Part shown: positions 43,637 to 52,105 of the stretch, in pieces | How the letters are laid out: each line of letters begins with the position of its first letter | How positions within the stretch are numbered: the first letter of the stretch is position 1 | Program-made: the position numbers and the translations under genes | Notes under the pieces: generated by a model | The model's database searches: none | The model's input: the letters and a program-made list of their open reading frames with translations, nothing else | Told to the model about the DNA's origin: nothing | Assembly (NCBI RefSeq): GCF_014203645.1 | Contig: NZ_JACHJL010000005.1 | Location: forward strand, 372,001-436,000 | Direction of reading: 5' to 3' | DNA from: Streptomyces zagrosensis | GTDB lineage: Bacteria > Actinomycetota > Actinomycetes > Streptomycetales > Streptomycetaceae | DNA: 64,000 nucleotides

Positions 43637-44275
43637 TCAGCGCCAACTGGGCAGTGCGGCGTAGCCGGAATCGTCGGTGAGCTGCCCGGGGCTGCCGTCG
43701 AAGTCCTCGGGCAGCAGGCTCCACACAAGGAGATCGGTGCGGATGTCGGCCCAGCCGCCGTCTTCCGTACGCGAGCGCGCTATCCACGCGTTGCGCAGTA
43801 CGCCCTCGCTGATGCAGCCGACCTTCTGGGCGACCTGCTGGGCGGCGGTGTTGTCGGCGGCGGTGCGCAGTTCGAGGCGCTCGAACTGCTGGTCGCGAAA
43901 GAGCCAGTCGGCGACGGCGAGTACGGCTTCGCTGGCGTACCCCTCTCCCCTGGCCCAGGGCGCGGTGGCGTAGGCGACCTCGGTGGACAGCGTGCGCCAG
44001 TCGGTGTGGACGAGGGTGACGATGCCAACCAGGCGCTGGGTGAGGAACTCGGCGACCGCGAAGACGATCCCGCGTCCCTGTGCGCGTTCGGTGGGCGCCC
44101 GTCTGGTGACCCAGTCCCGGGCTTGGTCCGCACTGTAGGGGTGGGTCACGGAGGTCCAGGCAACGATCTGCTCGTCATTCATCATCTCGGTCAGCGGGGG
44201 GACGTCGGCAGGCTCCAAGGGGCGCAGCTCCAGCCGGTCCGTACTGATGGATACGTCCGGAAAGGTGCGTGTCAT
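43637..44275 (-). CDS. RimJ/RimL-type GNAT acetyltransferase
   Basis: A 212-residue N-acetyltransferase: ISTDRLELRPLEPADVPPLT at the start, YATAPWARGEGYASEAVLAV as the acetyl-CoA loop, then LELRTAADNTAAQQVAQKVG and EGVLRNA, the RimJ/RimL pattern that acts on protein N-termini or small molecules. ATG in MTRTFPDVSIS. Located between cobL and the metNIQ terminator. Confidence 0.87.
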   Translation of the reverse strand: MTRTFPDVSISTDRLELRPLEPADVPPLTEMMNDEQIVAWTSVTHPYSADQARDWVTRRAPTERAQGRGIVFAVAEFLTQRLVGIVTLVHTDWRTLSTEVAYATAPWARGEGYASEAVLAVADWLFRDQQFERLELRTAADNTAAQQVAQKVGCISEGVLRNAWIARSRTEDGGWADIRTDLLVWSLLPEDFDGSPGQLTDDSGYAALPSWR

Positions 44276-44363
44276 GCGCTGCTCCAACGCGGAGAGATGT
44301 ACGTGCCCGGGGCTGTCTGAGTGCACAAGCATGCAGCATGCGCCCGTGAATGTGCCATGTACG

Positions 44364-44400
44364 ACGGCCCCGCGCACGCCCAGGGGGTGCGCGGGGCCGT
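44364..44400 (-). terminator. Terminator of metNIQ
   Basis: A perfect 14-bp stem, 44364-44377 with 44387-44400 (ACGGCCCCGCGCAC and complement), loop of 9 bases, 19 bases after the metQ stop. Also placed to insulate the GNAT gene from metQ. Confidence 0.75.
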
Positions 44401-44418
44401 AGTGGCGGTTGCCGCGGG

Positions 44419-45264
44419 TCAGCTCTGCGGGGCTCCGAACGCAGGGATGACGGCGCCTTGGTACTTGTCCTCGATGAACTTCTTGACCTCGGGCGAGTTA
44501 AGGAGCTTGGCCAGCTTCTTCACGCGCGGGTCATTCTCCTTGCCCTTCTTGACGGCGAGGAAGTTGGCGTACGGATTGTCCTTGGCCTCTTCCAGGGCGA
44601 GCGCGTCCGTGGCGGGCTTGAGCTTGGCGCCGATGGCGAAGTTGCCGTTGATGATCGCGGCCGTTACATCCTTCAGGCGGGCCGGGATCTGCGGGGCCTC
44701 AAGCTCCTTGAAGTCCAGGCCCTTCTTGTCCTTGACGTCCTTGAGGGTGGCCCCGCTGCCGACGCCGGGCTTCAGCTCGATCAGGCCGTGGTCGGCGAGC
44801 AGCTTGAGCGCGCGTCCCTCGTTGGTGACGTCGTTGGGCAGCGCGATCGAGTCGCCGGGGCCCAGTTCGGCGAGCTTTTTGACCTTCTTGGAGTAGAGGC
44901 CGAGCGGCTCGATCTGGACGTTGACGACCGGCACGATGTGGGTCTTGTTCTTCTGGTTGAACTCGTCCAGGAAGGGCTTGTGCTGGAAGAAGTTCGCGCC
45001 CACCTCACCGTTCTCGGTGGCGGTGTTGGGGAGGTTGTAGTCGTTGAACTCCTTCACCTTCAGCTTCAAACCTGCCTTCTTCGCCAGCTTGTCCTTGACG
45101 AACTTCAGGATGTCGCCGTGCGGTGTGGGGCTGGCGGCGACGAGGAGCGCGGAGTCCTTGTCGTCCCCGTCGTCGGAGTCGGAGGGCGCGCTGCACGCGC
45201 TGAGGGCGAGGGCCGCCGCGACAGCGACCGCCGCACTGGCGGTGAACTTGGTGGACTTGCGCAC
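44419..45264 (-). CDS. metQ: MetQ methionine-binding lipoprotein
   Basis: A 281-residue NlpA-family solute-binding protein. Lipoprotein signal: basic start, hydrophobic stretch, lipobox LSAC with lipidated Cys24. The mature part has LLVAASPTPHGDILKFVKDK, FFQHKPFLDEFNQKNK and PLGLYSKKVKKLAELGPGDS, typical of methionine binders. GTG start after GAGG. Third gene of metN-metI-metQ; the 192-base gap before it holds two tandem repeats. Confidence 0.95.
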   Translation of the reverse strand: MRKSTKFTASAAVAVAAALALSACSAPSDSDDGDDKDSALLVAASPTPHGDILKFVKDKLAKKAGLKLKVKEFNDYNLPNTATENGEVGANFFQHKPFLDEFNQKNKTHIVPVVNVQIEPLGLYSKKVKKLAELGPGDSIALPNDVTNEGRALKLLADHGLIELKPGVGSGATLKDVKDKKGLDFKELEAPQIPARLKDVTAAIINGNFAIGAKLKPATDALALEEAKDNPYANFLAVKKGKENDPRVKKLAKLLNSPEVKKFIEDKYQGAVIPAFGAPQS

Positions 45265-45277
45265 GAAGAGTGCCTCT

Positions 45278-45364
45278 TTCTTGATGTTCTTGAAGTTCTT
45301 GATGTTCTTGACGCTCTTGATGCTTATGCGTCTTTTTACGTTTTTACGTTTTTACGCTTTGACG
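45278..45364. repeat. Tandem repeats between metI and metQ
   Basis: Two arrays lie side by side. 45278-45322: five 9-bp units of the type TTCTTGATG. 45333-45364: three TTTTTACG 8-bp units and a fourth variant. The tract is AT-rich compared with everything around it and is inside the probable metNIQ transcript, just before the metQ ribosome site. Confidence 0.85.
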
Positions 45365-45456
45365 TTCTTGTGGACTCGCTGCCCCGCGTACGACGCCCGG
45401 CAAAGGGTCCGAGCTGATGAGGGCGGTGCGCACTACGGCTCTCAGCCGGTCCGCTG

Positions 45457-46251
45457 TCAGCCGGTCCCCGCGCGTGCGGATGCGGTGGGCCCGTCGCCGG
45501 GCGCCACCTCGGCAGCGGGCCGGGGGGCGAGCTCAGCGATGGGCTTGCGGGGCCCGCGCCGCCGCAGCCAGCTGGAGCCCGCGGGGACGGTGCCGGTGCG
45601 GCGGCCGATGATCCGCACCACCACATCGCCGATGAACTGCACGATGGTGACGACGACGACGAGCAGCACGACGGTGACGAGCATCAGCCGGTCGTCCGAG
45701 CGCTGGTAGCCGTTGACGATCGCCAGGTTGCCGAGACCGCCGCCGCCGACCGCGCCCGCCATCGCCGAGTAGCTGATGAGCGTGATGATGGTGGTGGTCA
45801 AGCCCGCGATGAGAGAGGGCAGCGCCTGCGGCAACAGCACCTTGAACACGATGGTCCAGGTGCCGCCACCCATCGACTGCACGGCCTCCACGAGACCGCC
45901 GTCAACCTCGCGTATCGCCGTCTCCACCAGCCGGGCGAAGAACGGAGTAGCGCCGATCGCCAGCGCGACCACCGCGGCCGTGGGCCCGATGGAGGTGCCG
46001 ACGACGAAGCGGCTGAAGGGAATGAGCGCGACAATCAGGATGATGAACGGCAGCGAACGGCCGATGTTCACCACGGCGCCGACGGTCTTGTTGACGACGA
46101 TGTTCTGGAGCTGACCGCCTCGATCGGTGAGGACGAGCAGCACGCCGAGCGGCAGCCCGGCCAGCACCGCGTAGACGGTGGACCACCACACCATGTACAG
46201 GGTGTCAAGGCCGGCCGTGTTCAGCTCGGGCCACATCTCGGACCAGGTCAC
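45457..46251 (-). CDS. metI: MetI methionine ABC transporter permease
   Basis: A 264-residue permease with five membrane helices, and the EAA loop GGLVEAVQSMGGGTWTIVFK then VLLPQALPSLIAGLTTTIIT which contacts the ATPase. The sequence LISYSAMAGAVGGGGLGNLA is highly conserved in MetI. GTG start overlaps the metN stop (GTGA). The C-terminal ~45 residues are a Pro/Ala-rich extension. Confidence 0.95.
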   Translation of the reverse strand: MTWSEMWPELNTAGLDTLYMVWWSTVYAVLAGLPLGVLLVLTDRGGQLQNIVVNKTVGAVVNIGRSLPFIILIVALIPFSRFVVGTSIGPTAAVVALAIGATPFFARLVETAIREVDGGLVEAVQSMGGGTWTIVFKVLLPQALPSLIAGLTTTIITLISYSAMAGAVGGGGLGNLAIVNGYQRSDDRLMLVTVVLLVVVVTIVQFIGDVVVRIIGRRTGTVPAGSSWLRRRGPRKPIAELAPRPAAEVAPGDGPTASARAGTG

Positions 46252-47324
46252 TTGGCACCTTCCTTGACCAGGGCGGCGGCGGGCGCGAGTGCGGCAGCGC
46301 CCGCGGCGGTGGGAACCGTGCCCGTGGGCGCGATCTCGACGTTCAGGCCCTGCTCGCGCAGGAAACCGATCGGCACCACGTTCTCCTCGAACGGGCCCGG
46401 CAGCTCGATGCGCATCCGGCCGACCTGCCGTCCCCCAACGGTGTCCATCGCCGCACCGAGGATGGAAATGTCGATGTTGTACGTACGAGAGAGCTGCGAA
46501 ATCACCGGCTGACTGGCGGTTTCGCCGAGGAAGGTGACGTCCACAACGGTGCGGTCCGCGCCGGAGGCCTCGCCCCCGACCGGGAAGAGCTCGCGGGCCA
46601 GCTCGGAGCCGGGCGTGGCGAGTACCTCGGAGACGGTGCCGGTCTCCACGACCCTGCCGTCCTTCATCAGCGCGGCCGAGTCGCAGACCGTCTTGACGAC
46701 ATCCATCTCGTGTGTGATCAGCAGCACGGTCAGGCCGAGCTGCTGGTTGAGATCGCGGAGGAGTTGCAGGATCGAGCGGGTGGTCTCCGGGTCGAGTGCG
46801 GAGGTCGCCTCGTCAGACAGCAGCACCTTGGGGTCGCCCGCCAGCGCGCGGGCGATGCCAACGCGCTGCTTTTGGCCACCGGAGAGCTGCGCCGGATAGG
46901 ACTTTGCCTTGTCGGCGAGGCCGACGAGGCCGAGCAACTCGATCGCCTTGCGTGAGCGCTCCTTGCCGGAGACGCCGAGGATCTCCAAGGGAAGCTCGAC
47001 GTTGCCCTGCACGGTGCGCGAGGAGAGCAGGTTGAAGTGCTGGAAGACCATGCCGATGCGGCTGCGGGCTCGGCGTAGCGCGGCGTTGGCGCGCTGGCCG
47101 TTTCCTGCGAGCGCGGTCAGGTCGGTTCCGGCCACGGTGACCGTGCCGGAGCTGGGGCGCTCCAGGAGGTTCACGCAGCGGATGAGGGTGGACTTGCCGG
47201 CGCCGCTCTGGCCGACGACGCCGAACACCTCGCCCTCGCGGACGTGTAGATCGACGCCGTCGAGTGCGGTGACCTCGCGGCCTCGCGAGCGGTAGACCTT
47301 CGTCAGGCCCGTCGTGGTGATCAC
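46248..47324 (-). CDS. metN: MetN methionine ABC transporter ATP-binding protein
   Basis: A 358-residue ATPase with Walker A GQSGAGKST, Q-loop FQHFNLL, signature LSGGQKQRVGIARAL, Walker B VLLSDEATSALD, and a C-terminal NIL domain (residues ~265-340, VVDVTFLGETASQPVISQLS) that binds methionine and inhibits transport. The identity as methionine importer comes from the NIL domain plus metI and metQ. GTG start; a ~220-base leader separates it from a Met/Cys-rich peptide gene. Confidence 0.95.
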   Translation of the reverse strand: MITTTGLTKVYRSRGREVTALDGVDLHVREGEVFGVVGQSGAGKSTLIRCVNLLERPSSGTVTVAGTDLTALAGNGQRANAALRRARSRIGMVFQHFNLLSSRTVQGNVELPLEILGVSGKERSRKAIELLGLVGLADKAKSYPAQLSGGQKQRVGIARALAGDPKVLLSDEATSALDPETTRSILQLLRDLNQQLGLTVLLITHEMDVVKTVCDSAALMKDGRVVETGTVSEVLATPGSELARELFPVGGEASGADRTVVDVTFLGETASQPVISQLSRTYNIDISILGAAMDTVGGRQVGRMRIELPGPFEENVVPIGFLREQGLNVEIAPTGTVPTAAGAAALAPAAALVKEGAK

Positions 47325-47540
47325 AGGGGGTTTCCGTCACTGTCGAGTGCGCGGCGGGTGAGGTGCCGGCACGGGGCATTCATTGCGGAACGCGGCATGC
47401 GGAGTTCTCCGGCGAGTCCGGTCGGGTTTCCGTCCGGCTCGGCTTCCGGCGCCGCGGGGCACGTCTCACGTCGTACAGGGCGTACGGACGTAAGGCGGCG
47501 CACGGTCTCGCTTCGGGGCGCGAGGCTCCGGCAGGGGCCC

Positions 47541-47627
47541 TCAGCGGTCACACATTCGACACATACAACGAGCACCGGGCGACATGTTCGCCTCGGTCGC
47601 AAGGGCGCGGCTGCTCGTGGTGGTCAT
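47541..47627 (-). CDS. Met/Cys-rich leader peptide upstream of metNIQ
   Basis: A 28-codon frame on the minus strand: ATG ACC ACC ACG then ...NMSPGARCMCRMCDR and TGA. Three Cys and two Met codons fall in the last eight residues (C-M-C-R-M-C-D-R), while Cys and Met are rare elsewhere in this GC-rich DNA. It precedes metN by ~220 bases in the same direction. This is the layout of an attenuator peptide that senses charged tRNA-Cys/tRNA-Met. A downstream GC-rich segment can fold (for example CCGGAAGCCGAGCCGG near 47435-47450), but alternative hairpins were not computed. Confidence 0.55.
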   Translation of the reverse strand: MTTTSSRALATEANMSPGARCMCRMCDR

Positions 47628-47669
47628 GGGCGCAAGTAAACCAGACACACATACGACCCGATCAAGCCT

Positions 47670-47684
47670 GTCCGCATAGCGGAC
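47670..47684. promoter_or_regulatory. Inverted repeat upstream of the metNIQ leader
   Basis: GTCCGCATAGCGGAC is a 6-3-6 perfect inverted repeat about 40 bases before the leader peptide start, next to TTGATC that could be a -35 element on the minus strand. It may be an operator. Confidence 0.35.
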
Positions 47685-47720
47685 TTCTCCGATCAGTACG
47701 TGGACGGGCCGTGGCTGCGG

Positions 47721-47852
47721 TCACTCGCGTACGAGTAGTTCCACCCTGCCGCTCGTGGCCTGGACCGACACCTGCGACAGGACCTTCATCACCACATCGG
47801 CCTCAAGATCGTCGGCGGGCGTGGTTGTGGTCAACGCCACGGTCCGCAGCAC
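47721..47852 (-). CDS. Possible small ORF (43 codons)
   Basis: Frame from a GTG gives VLRTVALTTTTPADDLEADV then VMKVLSQVSVQATSGRVELL and ends VRE. Third positions are mostly G/C as in real genes, and no other frame here is credible. There is no clear ribosome site, and the frame is open for seven to nine codons further upstream without a better start, so it may be the remnant of a longer gene. Confidence 0.25.
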   Translation of the reverse strand: MLRTVALTTTTPADDLEADVVMKVLSQVSVQATSGRVELLVRE

Positions 47853-47989
47853 GGCGGCGCGTACCGGAAAGATGACCTGTTGCGGTCAGGGGGCGCGGGT
47901 CAGGCCCGGCGCGGGGGCGATTAAAGTCGTCGCATGGCTGTCAATCCCTGTGTGCGCCGCCTCACGCGCACCCCCCAGCGGAGGTGCCG

Positions 47990-48358
47990 GTGTTCGACGC
48001 GCTGACGTGGGCGGTCAGTCTGACCGCACTGGCCCTCGCCGCGTGGTGCGGCCACGCCGCCTACCGTGACCAGCCGACCAAGGACTGGCACTTCATCGGC
48101 ATGGCCGTGGTGACGGTGCTGGCGCTCGTGCAACTCGTGGTCGGCATCGTACGGCTGGCCCAGGGTGATAAGCCCGCCGACAGCGCGACGATCTTCGTGT
48201 CCTATCTGATCGGCTCCGCCTGCGCCATTCCGGCCGCGGGATTCATGTCGCTCACGGAACGGACCCGCTGGGGCTCGGTGACCGTGGCCGCTGGCGCGGT
48301 GGTGCTCGCGGTGCTTGAGGTGCGGCTGTGGGATGTCTGGGGAGGCGGTCATGCCTGA
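47990..48358 (+). CDS. Four-helix membrane protein, function unknown
   Basis: A 122-residue protein with about four hydrophobic segments (WAVSLTALALAAWCGHAAY, GMAVVTVLALVQLVVGIVRL, TIFVSYLIGSACAIPAAGFM, VTVAAGAVVLAVLEVRLWDV). GTG at 47990 is preferred because GGAGG is five bases upstream; GTG at 47984 overlaps that site. Its end overlaps the following membrane-protein gene, so they are co-translated. Confidence 0.75.
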   Translation: MFDALTWAVSLTALALAAWCGHAAYRDQPTKDWHFIGMAVVTVLALVQLVVGIVRLAQGDKPADSATIFVSYLIGSACAIPAAGFMSLTERTRWGSVTVAAGAVVLAVLEVRLWDVWGGGHA

Positions 48359-48959
48359 GCCCGAAAGCGGCCAGCCCCCTAGCGGCCGAGCCGAAAGCGA
48401 CCGGCCCGACAGCGACCGATCCGACCGTGCCACACCTGGCGGCGCCTGCTCTGGCGGCGCCACGCACGTACCGCAGGGTTCGCCCCCCGAGTTCTCCGCC
48501 CAGGAGCCCGCCCCGCTAAAGGACCCCGCGAGGACACCGGGGTGGGCGGACCGCGTCGGCAAGGAACGGCGGCTGGGGATCGGCTCGGGGCCCGGACGGC
48601 TGCTGATCCTCGTCTACGGGGTGTTCACGGTCGCCGCGGCCTCCCGCTCGCTGTACCAGCTCATCGCCCAGTACGAGGATGCGCCGCTGGCCTATGTGCT
48701 CTCGGCCGTCTCGGCGCTGGTCTACGCGTTCATCACGCTCGCCCTGGTACGCGGCGGCGAGGGCGCCCGGCGGGCGGCCCTGCTGTGCTGCGCGGCCGAA
48801 CTGGTCGGCGTGCTCGTCGTGGGGACCTGGACCTTGGTTGAGCCCGCCGCCTTCCCCGACGAGACGGTGTGGTCCGACTACGGGATGGGCTATCTCTTCA
48901 TCCCGATCTTTCTGCCGGTGACGGGCCTGCTCTGGCTACGGCGGGCGTCGCGCGCCTAG
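48351..48959 (+). CDS. Membrane protein with proline/serine-rich N-terminus
   Basis: A 202-residue protein. Residues 1-~75 are hydrophilic and disordered (PEPESGQPPSGRAESDRPDS). Then four helices: LLILVYGVFTVAAASRSLYQ, YVLSAVSALVYAFITLALVR, RAALLCCAAELVGVLVVGTW and GYLFIPIFLPVTGLLWLRRA. ATG follows GGAGG and lies within the stop region of the preceding gene. The pair probably forms one membrane complex. Function unknown. Confidence 0.78.
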   Translation: MPEPESGQPPSGRAESDRPDSDRSDRATPGGACSGGATHVPQGSPPEFSAQEPAPLKDPARTPGWADRVGKERRLGIGSGPGRLLILVYGVFTVAAASRSLYQLIAQYEDAPLAYVLSAVSALVYAFITLALVRGGEGARRAALLCCAAELVGVLVVGTWTLVEPAAFPDETVWSDYGMGYLFIPIFLPVTGLLWLRRASRA

Positions 48960-48981
48960 CCCGCGCCGCCGGCTAGCCAAA

Positions 48982-49018
48982 CGCCGGACCGGCTGGAATG
49001 TCACCAGCCGATCCGGCG
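48982..49018. terminator. Terminator hairpin
   Basis: 15-base arms with a single mismatch (CGCCGGACCGGCTGG and CCAGCCGATCCGGCG), loop AATGTCA, between the plus-strand membrane protein genes and the convergent GNAT gene. Confidence 0.65.
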
Positions 49019-49157
49019 CTTGACCACTGTGCCCCGCTCCCGCGCACATCGCAGGCGTGCGGTTTCTGCTACCCGGACCGCAGGCGCACGGTTTTCGCTA
49101 CGCGGGGTCTACGCACGAACTTCGCTCCACGACGGGTGCGCAGCTCTTGCCCGGGCC

Positions 49158-49658
49158 TCACGCACTCGCGGCGAACGCCTCCGCCGACGCCCTTTTCTCC
49201 AGTGTGACGACGCTCAACGAGCGGCTGATCTGCTCGGTGCCGATCTGCGCGTAGCCGCACTTGCGGTACAGCCGCAGATTGCCCTCGCTGCGGTGGCCGG
49301 TGCTGAGCCGGTACCGCTTGACCCGCTCCGCCGCGAGGCGAGCCTCGATCGCGGCGAGCAGCCTGCCGCCGAGGCCGTGCCGCTGCATCCGCGGGTGGAC
49401 GATCAGCTTGGCGATCGCGGCGGTGCCATCCTCGTGCACAGCGCCGCGTACCGACCCGACGACCTCCTCGCCGAGCCGGGCCACCAGCACCCAGCCGTTG
49501 CCCAGTTCGGCACGGAGGTCGTCGAAGGTTTGGGTCAGCGGCTCGATGGAGTAGTCGCCGTACAGCTCGGCCTCGCTTTGATAGCAGAGGTATTGGAGCT
49601 TCAGGATCTGCTCGGCGTCCTGCGCGGTCGCCGGAGAGATGGTCACGCTCATGCCCAT
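49158..49658 (-). CDS. GNAT acetyltransferase
   Basis: A 166-residue single-domain GNAT: VTISPATAQDAEQILKLQYL, then LIVHPRMQRHGLGGRLLAAI as the acetyl-CoA loop and HRSEGNLRLYRKCGYAQIGT. ATG at 49658 (MGMSVTIS) lies nine bases after AGGAGG; ATG 49652 is possible. Substrate unknown. Confidence 0.86.
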   Translation of the reverse strand: MGMSVTISPATAQDAEQILKLQYLCYQSEAELYGDYSIEPLTQTFDDLRAELGNGWVLVARLGEEVVGSVRGAVHEDGTAAIAKLIVHPRMQRHGLGGRLLAAIEARLAAERVKRYRLSTGHRSEGNLRLYRKCGYAQIGTEQISRSLSVVTLEKRASAEAFAASA

Positions 49659-49775
49659 GTGCGCATGCCTCCTCTGTGAGTGCTGCCGCCGCGATGAGGG
49701 TGACGTTGCGGCGGAGCGTGGGTGCCCTGACAAGAGTCGCCGCGGGTTCAACGTCGTCTCCGTGGCGCCGATTGT

Positions 49776-50540
49776 CTACCGCTCCATTCCCCATGGTTCA
49801 AGAGCCGCAACCTCCGCCGTCAGCATTCTGCGCAGGCATCCAAGGCAACGGGAACGTACGGGCCCTAGACTCCCCTGTGAGATTCCCAACTCGCCGGCGA
49901 TTTCACGGTAGGTCGGGTCCTGCGGCGACATCATCGCGGACAGCACACTCGGACACCTACCGGGCAGTCTGCGCACCGCCGCCCGCACTCGGCGTACCTC
50001 GTCTGCGGCCAGCGTCATCCGTTCGGTGCCCAGCGCCGCGGGGTGTGCGGGGCCGCCTCCTTCCACGGCGTCGTACGGCACCTCCCTGCGGACCCGCCGC
50101 CGCGCGTCCTTGGCCTCGGCCCGTACGGCAGCGCGTACCCAACCCGCCCAGCAGCCCGCGGGCCGCGCCGGCAGGTCGCCGACCGAGGGGCGCTCCAAAA
50201 GCCGCAGCCAGACACCCTGTTCGAGGTCGGCCGGGTCACATCCGGACCCATGCGCCTCGGCCGCCGCCTCCGCCACAAGCAGCGGACGCAGCACCTCCAT
50301 CAACTGCTCGCTCTCCCTGCCGCCCTCGGGCCCCGCCCCAGCGGCCGGGCCTGCGGGGCTGCCGGTACTGGGGCTCGCAGCGGGGCTGCCGGTGCTGGCT
50401 TCGGCTGGCGTGCGAGGCGGGCGGGGCGGAGCAGGCGTACGAGGGCTCACTCGGGAGGGCGGGAGGCAGACGGGTGCGGCGGTGCGCGGACTGACGGCGG
50501 AAGGCGCAAGGCAGCCGGGCACGGCGGTTCGGGGCTCCAT
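49776..50540 (-). CDS. ECF-like RNA polymerase sigma factor
   Basis: A 254-residue protein. A Pro/Ser/Ala-rich N-terminal extension (~70 residues) is followed by a divergent region 2 (MEVLRPLLVAEAAAEAHGSG, LEQGVWLRLLERP, GWVRAAVRAEAKDARRR) and a clear region 4 helix-turn-helix, VRAAVRRLPGRCPSVLSAMM and YREIAGELGISQGSLGPVRS. No anti-sigma gene is adjacent. The start is uncertain: the ATG of MEVLRPLL would remove the extension. Target promoters unknown. Confidence 0.8.
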   Translation of the reverse strand: MEPRTAVPGCLAPSAVSPRTAAPVCLPPSRVSPRTPAPPRPPRTPAEASTGSPAASPSTGSPAGPAAGAGPEGGRESEQLMEVLRPLLVAEAAAEAHGSGCDPADLEQGVWLRLLERPSVGDLPARPAGCWAGWVRAAVRAEAKDARRRVRREVPYDAVEGGGPAHPAALGTERMTLAADEVRRVRAAVRRLPGRCPSVLSAMMSPQDPTYREIAGELGISQGSLGPVRSRCLGCLRRMLTAEVAALEPWGMER

Positions 50541-50706
50541 GCCGCGCTAGACAGCCCCTTGTTGGCGCCCGGTTGCCGGTCGGGCCCCGCGTCACCCGAC
50601 CGGGCGTGAGCCCCGCGCCGCTTGACGCGGCAGGGCGCGGGCCGCGCCGCGCGCTCCTACGGAGCCAGCTACCTGTTCAACGGCGGCCGACCCCGTAACC
50701 CGTCGG

Positions 50707-51852
50707 CTACTTACGCACGAAGTCGGCGCGGGCGAGGAGAGCCGTGTCGGGGTTGTCGGAGAAGATCCCGTCGATGCCCTGCTCGAAGTAGACCTGGAAG
50801 GCGCCGAAGGCGTCCCCGTACGCGGTGGGGTCGGTGCCCTTGCGGAAGTCGAGCGGCAGGAAGGTGTTCTCGTTACGCATGGTGTACGGGTGCACGATGA
50901 GCTTCTTGGCGTGCGCGTCCTTCACCAACGTGGTGGGCGTGCCGAGCTTGCCGCTCTTGTCGCGCGGGATGATCAGCGACAGGTCCGGGCCGATGCCGCG
51001 CGCGAAGCCGGCGATCCACGCCAGGCCCTTGGGGGTGACCAGATCGGCCACGGTGCGCGGGTCCCCCGACTCGACGAAGTCCCAGGGGCGCGACGAGGCG
51101 TTGGACAGCAGCACCACGCCAGGGCAACTGACCAGCTTGCGCAGCCGCTCGATGCTGCTGGGCTCGAAGGACTGCACGAAGTTCGGGGAGTTTTGCCGAT
51201 GCCGCCCGTACGCGCGCAGCAGCTTGGCGAGACGCGGCTCCAGCGCGAGGCCAAGGCCCCGGAAATAGCTGGGGTGCTTGGTCTCGATGTGTAGCCAGAT
51301 GCGGCGTCCGCGCCGCTTGCCCTCGCGCTCGGCCCACTCAAGGACCTCTTCGAGGGTGGGCACCTCCCAGCGGCCGTCGTAGAGCGTGTTCTCCTGCCGG
51401 GTGCCGGGGATGCGCTCCTTGGCCCGCAGGGTCTTCAGCTCGGCGAGCGTGAAGTCCTCGGTGAACCAGCCGGTCAGCTTGGCGCCATCAACGGTCTTGG
51501 TTGTCTTGCGATCCGCGAACTCGGGGTGCGCTGCCACATCGGTGGTCCCGGTGATGTCGTTCTCGTGCCGGCACACCAGGTGCCCGTCCTTCGTCGGCAC
51601 CACGTCCTGCTCGATGACATGGGCGCCCATGTCGAGGGCGAGCTGGTAGGAGCCCAGGGTGTGCTCGGGCCGGTAGCCGCTGGCGCCCCGGTGGGCGACG
51701 ACCGTGGGCACCGGCAGCTCGTTGCCACCGTGGTGGCCGTGGCCGCGCCCCACGGCAGCGGCCGTGCCGGCCCCGGACAGCGCCATCGCTCCGGCGCCGA
51801 TGGCCGCGGCCCCCAGTAGGGTCCGTCGCCCGGGCCGCTGCTCCTGCTCCAT
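50707..51852 (-). CDS. glpQ: Secreted glycerophosphodiester phosphodiesterase
   Basis: A 381-residue GDPD-family enzyme hydrolysing glycerophosphodiesters to glycerol 3-phosphate. Twin-arginine signal: RPGRRTLLGAAAIGAGAMAL, cleavage near AAAVG. Catalytic core VVAHRGASGYRPEHTLGSYQ, IEQDVVPTKDGHLVCRHEND, and IWLHIETKHPSYFR hold the expected His, Glu, Asp residues. ATG in MEQEQRPGRR. In Streptomyces this gene type is usually under phosphate (PhoP) control; only weak candidate sites were seen upstream. Confidence 0.94.
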   Translation of the reverse strand: MEQEQRPGRRTLLGAAAIGAGAMALSGAGTAAAVGRGHGHHGGNELPVPTVVAHRGASGYRPEHTLGSYQLALDMGAHVIEQDVVPTKDGHLVCRHENDITGTTDVAAHPEFADRKTTKTVDGAKLTGWFTEDFTLAELKTLRAKERIPGTRQENTLYDGRWEVPTLEEVLEWAEREGKRRGRRIWLHIETKHPSYFRGLGLALEPRLAKLLRAYGRHRQNSPNFVQSFEPSSIERLRKLVSCPGVVLLSNASSRPWDFVESGDPRTVADLVTPKGLAWIAGFARGIGPDLSLIIPRDKSGKLGTPTTLVKDAHAKKLIVHPYTMRNENTFLPLDFRKGTDPTAYGDAFGAFQVYFEQGIDGIFSDNPDTALLARADFVRK

Positions 51853-52105
51853 ACGTACTCCTCGTCTCGGTTTGGCAGGGCTGATCGTAGGCAGGCGCAC
51901 CTTTCGTATGGTGGGCATCGGGCCCAACGTGACGCGAACAGCCGTCAACCTCGTGTCCCGACTGCCGGGCCCAATGTGCAAGCGCACGGTACCCGCGAGT
52001 ATCGTCCTCACCTGCGCGGGTGTCCGGCGAGTCAGCGACGGGCGAGTTTGCGTACCGCGGGGCGTACCACGCGCCGCATCCGACCACCATTGACCGGAGG
52101 GTCCG

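Noticed and set aside
47325..47540. SAM riboswitch in the metN leader
   Set aside because: No S-box core or SAM-II/IV pattern could be recognised; the leader peptide explains the region better.
51921..51953. PHO boxes upstream of glpQ
   Set aside because: Three GTT-starting 11-base steps can be drawn, but none matches GTTCACC well enough to call a PhoP site.
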